Below are positions 58,564 through 64,000 of a DNA stretch of 64,000 nucleotides, in pieces (position 1 is the first letter of the stretch; each line of letters opens with the position of its first letter). Source of the DNA: Brotaphodocola faecis (GTDB lineage Bacteria; Bacillota; Clostridia; Lachnospirales; Lachnospiraceae); assembly GCF_040096075.1 (NCBI RefSeq), contig NZ_JBBMFJ010000002.1, positions 1-64,000 of the forward strand, written 5' to 3'. A model generated the notes under the pieces. It made no database searches and was not told where the DNA came from. It worked only from the letters and a program-made list of their open reading frames with translations. The position numbers and the translations under genes are program-made.

Positions 58564-59649
58564 ATGGAAAAGAAATTGCGTGTAGGCGTGCTTGGCGCGA
58601 CCGGTATGGTAGGACAGAGATTCATCTCCCTTCTGGAGAATCATCCGTGGTATGAAGTAGTTACCGTGGCTGCAAGCCCACGCTCTGCAGGAAAGACTTA
58701 TGAAGAGGCTGTAGGCGGACGCTGGAAAATGACCACCCCGATGCCGGAAGCAGTCAAGAAGCTGGTAGTCATGAACGTCAACGAGGTTGAGAAGGTTGCT
58801 GCCAGCGTTGATTTTGTATTCAGCGCAGTAGACATGACCAAAGAAGAAATCAAGGCCATTGAGGAAGCTTACGCAAAGACTGAGACTCCGGTTGTTTCCA
58901 ACAACAGCGCACACCGCTGGACCCCGGATGTTCCGATGGTAGTTCCGGAGATCAACCCGGAGCACTTTAAAGTAATCGAGTTCCAGAAAAAACGTCTGGG
59001 CACCAAGAGAGGTTTCGTTGCAGTAAAACCGAACTGCTCCATTCAGAGCTACGCTCCGGTCCTTACCGCATGGAAAGAGTTTGAGCCGTACGAGGTAGTG
59101 GCAACCACCTATCAGGCAATCTCCGGTGCAGGAAAGACCTTCAAGGACTGGCCGGAAATGGAAGGCAACATCATCCCGTATATCGGCGGTGAGGAAGAGA
59201 AGAGTGAGCAGGAGCCACTTCGGATCTGGGGCGAGATAAAGGACGGTGTCATCGTAAAGGCATCCGAGCCGAAGATCACCTGCCAGTGCATCCGTGTTCC
59301 GGTATTAAACGGACACACCGCAGCAGTATTCGTAAAATTCCGCAAGAAACCGACCAAGGAAGAGCTGATCGACCGTCTGGTAAAATTCTCCGGACTTCCG
59401 CAGGAGTTAAAGCTTCCGAGCGCTCCGGAGCAGTTTATCCAGTACTTAGAGGAAGATAACCGTCCGCAGGTTTCTTTGGATGTCGATTATGAGAACGGCA
59501 TGGGTATTTCCGTAGGCCGTATCCGTGAGGACAGCATCTACGATTACAAGTTCGTAGGACTTTCCCACAACACCGTCCGCGGCGCAGCAGGCGGCGCAGT
59601 TCTCTGTGCAGAGCTTCTGACTGCCCAGGGTTATATCCAGGCAAAATAA
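58564..59649 (+). CDS. asd: aspartate-semialdehyde dehydrogenase
   Basis: Reduces aspartyl phosphate to aspartate semialdehyde for lysine, threonine and methionine. 361 residues with VLGATGMVGQRFISLL at the N terminus (NADP loop), catalytic Cys in VKPNCSIQSY near 158, and SHNTVRGAAGGAVLCAELL near the end. The sequence follows the fungal/archaeal-type branch rather than the E. coli type. AGGAGAGTAAGGAG precedes the ATG. Single gene flanked by terminators. Confidence 0.94.
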   Translation: MEKKLRVGVLGATGMVGQRFISLLENHPWYEVVTVAASPRSAGKTYEEAVGGRWKMTTPMPEAVKKLVVMNVNEVEKVAASVDFVFSAVDMTKEEIKAIEEAYAKTETPVVSNNSAHRWTPDVPMVVPEINPEHFKVIEFQKKRLGTKRGFVAVKPNCSIQSYAPVLTAWKEFEPYEVVATTYQAISGAGKTFKDWPEMEGNIIPYIGGEEEKSEQEPLRIWGEIKDGVIVKASEPKITCQCIRVPVLNGHTAAVFVKFRKKPTKEELIDRLVKFSGLPQELKLPSAPEQFIQYLEEDNRPQVSLDVDYENGMGISVGRIREDSIYDYKFVGLSHNTVRGAAGGAVLCAELLTAQGYIQAK

Positions 59650-59664
59650 ACTTTGTAAAATAAG

Positions 59665-59707
59665 AAAACAGGATGGATCCGGTTTAGACTGGTATCCATC
59701 CTGTTTT
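59665..59707 (+). terminator. terminator after asd
   Basis: AAAACAGGATGGAT and ATCCATCCTGTTTTT arms with an inner CC/GG pair. Confidence 0.93.
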
Positions 59708-59709
59708 TG

Positions 59710-59718
59710 TGTTACAAT
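59710..59718 (+). promoter_or_regulatory. galM extended -10
   Basis: TG-T-TACAAT directly after the asd terminator; start near 59725 would place the short repeat at the very 5' end of the transcript. Confidence 0.4.
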
Positions 59719-59722
59719 ATTC

Positions 59723-59757
59723 ATAACTGTTCCGTGGTTCCACGGTTATGGGCAAAA
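59723..59757 (+). repeat. short relative of the MITE-like repeat (copy C)
   Basis: ATAACTGT tccgtggttcc ACGGTTAT forms a hairpin and is followed by GGGCAAAA, as at 35673-35707. Bases differ between copies but the stem is kept. It lies in the galM leader, in the opposite orientation relative to its gene than copies A and B. Confidence 0.5.
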
Positions 59758-59784
59758 TTATAGTATGAGGCGGAGGTATTTGGT

Positions 59785-60846
59785 ATGGCTTTCAGCAAAG
59801 AAACATTCGGCACATTGGAGAATGGCGCGGTAATCACAAAATATATCCTCACCAACAAGCACGGTTTAAAAGCTGCTTTTACGGATCTTGGCGGTATCTG
59901 GCTGGAAATGTGGGTTCCGGACAAACACGGCACGCTGGCAGATATCGTTCTGGGATATAAGGAACCGGAAGCATATCTGCATCAGGATACGCATTTTGGC
60001 GAGATTGTGGGACGGAACGCAAACCGTATCGGCACTGCCACCTGCACCATTGACGGCATTACCTATGCGCTCGTCATCAATGACAATGGTGTCAACAATC
60101 TTCACAGCGGACCGGATTTCCTTCGTAACCGGATCTGGGATGCGGAGGTCAGCGAAACAGAGAATGGCACAAAGATTACCTTTTCCCTGTTCAGCCCGGA
60201 TGGTGACCAGAATTACCCGGGCAATGCCGACATTCGTGTCAGCTACACCCTGACCAACGATGATGAGATCCGCATTGACTATCACATGACTTGCGATGAA
60301 GATACCATCGCGAACTTTACCAACCACGCTTATTTCAATCTGGCAGGCCATGCTTCCGGCTCTGCCATGCACCAGAAGGCCTGGATCGACGCAGACCAGT
60401 TTACCATTGCGGACCAGTATTCCATTCCGACCGGCGATCTGGTTCCGGTAAAGGGCACACCGATGGATTTCACGTCCTTAAAATACATTGACCAGGATAT
60501 AGAAGCAGATTATGAACCGCTTAAGTTTGCGGGTGGCTACGACCACAACTGGGTGTTAAAACATAAAGAGGGTGAGCTGGCTCTGTCCGCAAAAGCGGTC
60601 GATGAGGCCAGCGGCCGTGTCATGGAAGTCTGGACTGATCTTCCGGGCATTCAGTTCTATACCGGAAACTTTTTATCCCCCATGGAGGGAAAAGAAAAAG
60701 CGGTTTACGATAAACGCCAGGGATACTGCTTTGAGACACAGTATTTCCCGGACGCAGTCAACAAACCGCAGTTTGCTTCCCCTATTTTAAAAGGCGGCGA
60801 TATTTACAGTACCACCACGATCTATAAATTTAAAAAGGAAGCCTAA
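59785..60846 (+). CDS. galM: aldose 1-epimerase (galactose mutarotase)
   Basis: Interconverts alpha and beta aldohexoses. 353 residues, full length for the family. Seen: DIVLGYKEPEAYL near 53, GRNANRIG near 76 (substrate Arg), NNGVNNLHSGP-like NDNGVNNLHSGPD near 97, FTNHAYFNLAGH near 174 (catalytic His), and YTGNFLSPMEG near 291 with a later catalytic Glu (CFETQYFPDAVN near 314). AGGCGGAGGTATTTGGT before ATG. No Leloir pathway genes nearby. Confidence 0.93.
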   Translation: MAFSKETFGTLENGAVITKYILTNKHGLKAAFTDLGGIWLEMWVPDKHGTLADIVLGYKEPEAYLHQDTHFGEIVGRNANRIGTATCTIDGITYALVINDNGVNNLHSGPDFLRNRIWDAEVSETENGTKITFSLFSPDGDQNYPGNADIRVSYTLTNDDEIRIDYHMTCDEDTIANFTNHAYFNLAGHASGSAMHQKAWIDADQFTIADQYSIPTGDLVPVKGTPMDFTSLKYIDQDIEADYEPLKFAGGYDHNWVLKHKEGELALSAKAVDEASGRVMEVWTDLPGIQFYTGNFLSPMEGKEKAVYDKRQGYCFETQYFPDAVNKPQFASPILKGGDIYSTTTIYKFKKEA

Positions 60847-60946
60847 TTTCTGACAGTTTACACAGAAGATGCCAGGGTAAGAATCGTTCTTAAGCACATA
60901 CTAGGGATGTAACAAAAACACAGACCGGCCATGACGCAGGAGAAAA

Positions 60947-60966
60947 CGCCTGCTTCACGGCAGGCG
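60947..60966 (+). other. leader hairpin before ssp
   Basis: CGCCTGC/GCAGGCG stem with a 6-base loop just upstream of AAAGGAGG. A CATACTA at 60897-60903 fits the sigma-G -10 pattern CATnnTA, but a matching -35 is weak. Confidence 0.4.
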
Positions 60967-60986
60967 CTTAAGAAAGGAGGCCAATT

Positions 60987-61193
60987 ATGGCAAGCAGATC
61001 TTCTAACCGAGCAGAAGTACCGGAAGCAAAAGAAGCACTGGACCGTTTCAAAATGGAGGTTGCCGGAGAACTGGGTGTTCCGTTATCCGAGGGTTATAAC
61101 GGAAACTTAACTTCCGCGCAGAACGGTTCTGTCGGCGGCTATATGGTCAAAAAAATGATCGAGGCACAGGAAAGACAGATGGCCGGAAAGTAA
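60987..61193 (+). CDS. alpha/beta-type small acid-soluble spore protein
   Basis: DNA-coating protein that protects spore DNA from UV and heat. 68 residues with the two family signatures: KMEVAGELGV near 22 (germination protease site lies in this segment) and GYNGNLTSAQNGSVGGYMVKKMI near 41 (core QNGSVGGYMVKKMI). AAGGAGGCCAATT precedes ATG. Usually made late in the forespore under sigma G. Confirms a spore-forming host. Confidence 0.95.
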   Translation: MASRSSNRAEVPEAKEALDRFKMEVAGELGVPLSEGYNGNLTSAQNGSVGGYMVKKMIEAQERQMAGK

Positions 61194-61216
61194 TCACGGC
61201 ATAAGAAGCAGAGTTT

Positions 61217-61259
61217 AAAAAGAGGGTCCGCGGTATTCGTACCGCGGGCTTTCTTTTTT
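61217..61259 (+). terminator. terminator after ssp
   Basis: Stem with CCGCGGTA/TACCGCGG around a TTCG loop, extended by AAAGAG/CTTTCTTTT pairs, then T run. Confidence 0.92.
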
Positions 61260-61363
61260 GCAGCTCAGAAAATTTGTTGCCGTTCACAGACAGGAATTTT
61301 CTAAACTGAAAATTCCCACCCGCATATGTACGAAAAAAGATACGAAACACTGCTATAAACCGC

Positions 61364-61392
61364 TTGTATATCCGAAAAAATCAAGTTATAAT
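61364..61392 (+). promoter_or_regulatory. rsmD-coaD promoter
   Basis: TTGTAT (61364-61369), 17-bp spacer, TATAAT (61387-61392). Confidence 0.65.
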
Positions 61393-61454
61393 TGCTTTGA
61401 TTATAATTGTGAAGGAATAAACGTTACATAGATGCCTTCAGATGATGGGAGGAT

Positions 61455-62012
61455 ATGATGCGAGTAATAGCAGGAAGCGCGAGACGTACCCAGCTGAAAA
61501 CCCTGGAGGGCATGAATACCCGTCCTACACAGGACCGTACCAAGGAAACACTGTTTAATATGCTTCAGTATGATCTGGCAGACTGTAGTTTTCTGGATCT
61601 CTTTGCCGGAAGCGGAGGCATTGGCATTGAGGCATTAAGCCGTGGCGCGGGTCAGGCTGTGTTTGTGGAGCAGAACGAGGCCGCTGTGCAGATTGTACGG
61701 GACAATTTAAAGGCAACAAAGCTGGAGGACAAAGCTGTGGTCATGCACTGTGATGCGTTCACAGCCTTAAAACGCCTGGAGGGAAAATACCGCTTTGATT
61801 TCATTTTCATGGATCCCCCATACGATCATGAACTGGAAAAGCAGATGCTGGACTATTTAAAGACCTCATCCATGATCGATAAACAGAGCACCATTATAGT
61901 AGAAGCATCCCTGCAGACAGATTTTTCCTATCTGTCTTCTATGGGCTACATTACAGAGAAAATAAAAGAATACAAGACAAATAAGCATGTATTTGTCTAT
62001 CGAGGTGAGTGA
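61455..62012 (+). CDS. rsmD: 16S rRNA (guanine(966)-N(2))-methyltransferase
   Basis: Methylates G966 of 16S rRNA using SAM. 185 residues: MRVIAGSARRTQLKT start, RPTQDRTKETLFNML near 26, DLFAGSGGIGIEALSRGA near 48 (SAM loop, core DLFAGSGGIGIEAL), and FMDPPYD near 117 (catalytic motif IV). ATG 61455 or 61458 both follow GGGAGGAT. Stop is one base before the coaD ATG, the usual rsmD-coaD pair of Firmicutes. Confidence 0.95.
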   Translation: MMRVIAGSARRTQLKTLEGMNTRPTQDRTKETLFNMLQYDLADCSFLDLFAGSGGIGIEALSRGAGQAVFVEQNEAAVQIVRDNLKATKLEDKAVVMHCDAFTALKRLEGKYRFDFIFMDPPYDHELEKQMLDYLKTSSMIDKQSTIIVEASLQTDFSYLSSMGYITEKIKEYKTNKHVFVYRGE

Positions 62013-62013
62013 T

Positions 62014-62496
62014 ATGGCAATCGCAGTTTATCCGGGCAGTTTTGACCCGGTAACCCTGGGACATATGGATATCATCGAGCGGTCCGCTCACATGGTGGAC
62101 CGTTTGATTGTTGGAGTTTTGCAGAATAATTCAAAAACTCCGTTGTTTTCTGTCGAAGAACGTGTTAAGATGTTAGAAGATGTCACCTCATATCTGCCAA
62201 ACGTGGAAGTCCGCTCTTTCGGCGGTCTTCTTGTGGATTTTGTACACCAGTGTCAGGCAGATGTGATCGTGCGAGGTCTTCGGGCAATCACAGATTTTGA
62301 ATATGAGCTTCAGATGGCGCAGACAAACCGGGTCATTGCCCCGGACATCGACACCATCTTTCTGACTACAAACTTAAAGTATTCCTATTTAAGCTCCAGC
62401 ATCGTAAAAGAGATTGCCGGTTATCAGGGAGACATCAGTGAGTTCCTGCATCCAGTTATCGCAGAAAAAGTGCGGGAACGCCTTGCAAATAAATAA
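62014..62496 (+). CDS. coaD: phosphopantetheine adenylyltransferase
   Basis: Penultimate step of CoA synthesis: adenylates 4'-phosphopantetheine. 160 residues with YPGSFDPVTLGHMDIIERSA at the N terminus (core SFDPVTLGH, HxGH-like nucleotide motif), RGLRAITDFEYELQMAQTNR near 90 and YSYLSSSIVKEIAGYQGD near 124. I start at ATG 62014, one base after the rsmD stop; nine codons of upstream frame lie inside rsmD. Confidence 0.96.
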   Translation: MAIAVYPGSFDPVTLGHMDIIERSAHMVDRLIVGVLQNNSKTPLFSVEERVKMLEDVTSYLPNVEVRSFGGLLVDFVHQCQADVIVRGLRAITDFEYELQMAQTNRVIAPDIDTIFLTTNLKYSYLSSSIVKEIAGYQGDISEFLHPVIAEKVRERLANK

Positions 62497-62522
62497 CCAA
62501 AGTGCGTTAAGGAGAAGAAACC

Positions 62523-63107
62523 ATGAGCAGAATCGAACAGTTAATTGGTGAGATTGAAGAATATATTGACAGCTGTAAATTCCAGCCGCTTTCCAATACC
62601 AAAATTCTGGTAAACAAGGAAGAACTGGAAGAGCTGCTGGTAGAGCTTCGTCTCCGCATTCCGGATGAGATTAAAAAATACCAGAAGATCATCAGCAATC
62701 AGGACGCTATCTTAAATGAGGCCCGGGCTCAGGCTGACGCCATGGTAGCTGAGGCAACGGCCCAGACCAACGAGCTGGTGAATGAGCATGAGATCATGCA
62801 GAAGGCTTATGCCGAAGCAAACCGCGTGGTAGAAGACGCCCAGGCTCAGGCCCAGGCCATCATCGACGAGGCGGTGAATGAGGCAAATGGCATTCGTCAG
62901 GCTTCCATCAACTACACCGATGACATGTTAAACAGCTTACAGACTATCATTACTCATTCCATGGAGGGAGCACAGAGCCGCTTTGACGCATTTATTTCAT
63001 CCATGCAGTCCAGCTACGATATTGTATCCTCCAACCGCGGAGAACTGGCTGGCAGTGTTACGAGTGTGGAGGAAACTCCAGAGGAAGCACCAGCTGAAGA
63101 ACAGTAA
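62523..63107 (+). CDS. coiled-coil protein (often annotated ATPase-like)
   Basis: 194 residues without membrane segment. About 1-60 are helical with SRIEQLIGEIEEYIDSCKFQP (core IGEIEEYIDSCK), and about 60-150 form a long Ala/Glu/Gln-rich coiled coil (AQADAMVAEATAQTNELVNE; AQAQAQAIIDEAVNEA) like ATP-synthase b-type or DivIVA-like proteins; the C terminus is acidic (EETPEEAPAEEQ). Found in clostridia after coaD; role unknown, perhaps cell division or scaffolding. Its last 50 bp overlap the convergent ylbJ frame. Confidence 0.7.
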   Translation: MSRIEQLIGEIEEYIDSCKFQPLSNTKILVNKEELEELLVELRLRIPDEIKKYQKIISNQDAILNEARAQADAMVAEATAQTNELVNEHEIMQKAYAEANRVVEDAQAQAQAIIDEAVNEANGIRQASINYTDDMLNSLQTIITHSMEGAQSRFDAFISSMQSSYDIVSSNRGELAGSVTSVEETPEEAPAEEQ

Positions 63108-64000
63108 GAATCAACGCGGAAAACCCTGCATGCAGGAGTTTCCACCCTACATAATGCCGGATGTCAAATCCGGCATTTTTTCTGTTACTGAGCGGATTGG
63201 GAAGGCTTTTGTGGCGCGTCCGCTGATCCGGTGCAGGACCGGAATCCGGAGCATCGGCAAAATCCGCTGCTGTTTGCGAGGCGCATGATCCGCAGCCTAT
63301 GACGCTGCGGGTCTGGAAAACGCCGGAAATTCCGCCGAACGCCGCAGAGGCAGCACAGGCCGGAAGGCAGACAGCAGCGGGGAATGTGCCGCAGATCTGC
63401 CGGATGCCGGTGGTCATTTCCAGAATGCCGCAGAGAGCTGCCGCGGCCGGGGCCGGAATCCAGGCTGCATGAGCCAGAAAACGCGCAAGAATTGAAAATA
63501 ACATCAGATATGCGCCAATCAGCACCATAATATCGCACACATCATAGAGAACCGTGTCCAGACTGTCTGTTTTGCTGCTGCCTGACAGGTAGCTGCCCTT
63601 TTCTGTGATTTCATGCCCAGAGACTCCGCACGTTTGGGGTGGTTCACTGTTTCTGGAATCCGGAGGGCCTGAAGGCGCTTCATGGGAGAACCTGCGCCCT
63701 GCAATCCATGACAGCAAAAACACCGGAATATAGATTCCGAAAAAAAGAAGACCGACGGAAAGCGGGCCGGGAAACTGACCGGGAATATATCCGGCCAGGA
63801 ACATGGGGCTTGGAAAGCTGCAAAAGGCAAGCAGATACGAAGCCTCTTCGCTGCTGACCCGGTTTTCTTTCAGCGCCCGGGCACAGAGGGCAGGTCCCAG
63901 CGGATATCCGCAGAGCATTCCGGATAGCAGGATAAAGGAACCGGTGTCACTTAAGGAAAAGAGCCGCCGAAACAGCGGGCAAAGCGGCTTCATCAGCAGG
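63058..64000 (-). CDS. ylbJ: YlbJ-like sporulation/nucleoside-recognition membrane protein, 5' end outside window
   Basis: Integral membrane protein of the nucleoside-recognition (Gate) type; YlbJ is needed for spore cortex in Bacillus. The visible part, at least 313 residues, begins inside the protein: GMLCGYPLGPALCARALKENR near the left end (core GYPLGPALCARAL) and ASYLLAFCSFPSPMFLAGYIPG (core FCSFPSPMF) match the family. A hydrophilic Ser/Pro-rich loop of about 45 residues follows. The frame stays open to the window edge, so the true start is beyond 64000. The last 50 bases overlap the convergent coiled-coil gene. Confidence 0.75.
   Translation of the reverse strand, partial: LLMKPLCPLFRRLFSLSDTGSFILLSGMLCGYPLGPALCARALKENRVSSEEASYLLAFCSFPSPMFLAGYIPGQFPGPLSVGLLFFGIYIPVFLLSWIAGRRFSHEAPSGPPDSRNSEPPQTCGVSGHEITEKGSYLSGSSKTDSLDTVLYDVCDIMVLIGAYLMLFSILARFLAHAAWIPAPAAAALCGILEMTTGIRQICGTFPAAVCLPACAASAAFGGISGVFQTRSVIGCGSCASQTAADFADAPDSGPAPDQRTRHKSLPNPLSNRKNAGFDIRHYVGWKLLHAGFSALILTVLQLVLPLEFPPHS
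63153..63182 (+). terminator. terminator after the coiled-coil gene
   Basis: AATGCCGGAT/ATCCGGCATT stem with a 5-base loop and T run, lying inside the 3' part of the opposite-strand ylbJ frame. Confidence 0.88.

Noticed and set aside
1..64000. CRISPR array, phage, IS or rRNA/tRNA genes
   Set aside because: No regularly spaced direct repeats, transposase, integrase or structural-RNA-like sequence was found on reading.

Overview
The window reads as a chromosome segment of a spore-forming, anaerobic member of the Clostridia, most likely family Lachnospiraceae (human-gut type). The evidence is the gene order pyrH-frr-uppS-cdsA-dxr-rseP-ispG-polC, a PolC-type replicase, an alpha/beta SASP gene, PdaA and YlbJ sporulation genes, extended Shine-Dalgarno sites of GGAGG type, and several oxygen-independent fermentation genes (iron alcohol dehydrogenases, an ETF-linked lactate oxidation cluster). 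I cannot name the species from sequence alone. No rRNA, tRNA, phage, IS transposase or CRISPR array was seen.

Layout. 1-11.8 kb: a phosphopantetheinyl transferase, then the conserved pyrimidine/ribosome-recycling/isoprenoid/phospholipid/site-2-protease/PolC run. 12-18 kb: a PfkB kinase, uridine kinase, NhaC antiporter, a deleted amidohydrolase remnant, isoaspartyl dipeptidase, a membrane diguanylate cyclase and a Smr protein. 18-25 kb: a lactate utilisation operon (LctP permease, acyl-CoA dehydrogenase, EtfB, EtfA, FAD-linked LDH, FadR-type GntR regulator) with a strong promoter and candidate operators in a 550-bp leader region. 25-29 kb, minus strand: a MocR/GabR-like regulator over an iron alcohol dehydrogenase, a 3-alpha-hydroxysteroid-dehydrogenase-like SDR and an NTF2/SnoaL-like protein. 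29.5-39 kb: transglutaminase-like protein with an unknown partner, BioY, oleate hydratase, butanol-dehydrogenase-like enzyme, PdaA, a D,D-carboxypeptidase and a metallophosphoesterase. 39-43 kb: scpA-scpB-dut-TPR-hflX. 43-50 kb: a SpoIID-like/peptidoglycan-binding protein, then carAB and degV. 51-54 kb: a small cysteine-rich secreted protein, a probable Rex-controlled alcohol dehydrogenase and an anion transporter. 54-64 kb: parE-parC, asd, galM, a SASP gene, rsmD-coaD, a coiled-coil protein, and the 5'-truncated ylbJ at the right edge.

The most unusual things are: (1) CarB carries a C-terminal pyridoxamine-phosphate-oxidase-like domain of about 138 residues; (2) a MITE-like multi-hairpin repeat of about 135 bp with 13-bp terminal inverted repeats occurs at least twice, both times just upstream of a gene and in the same orientation relative to it, with a third short relative upstream of galM; (3) GabR-like ATACCA sites sit around mocR and its candidate targets, which resemble steroid-modifying enzymes; (4) a Rex-like operator lies at the start of an adh transcript; (5) a deleted second isoaspartyl-dipeptidase-like gene lies directly before the intact one. 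All functional calls come from reading translated sequence and motifs; no database search was run.
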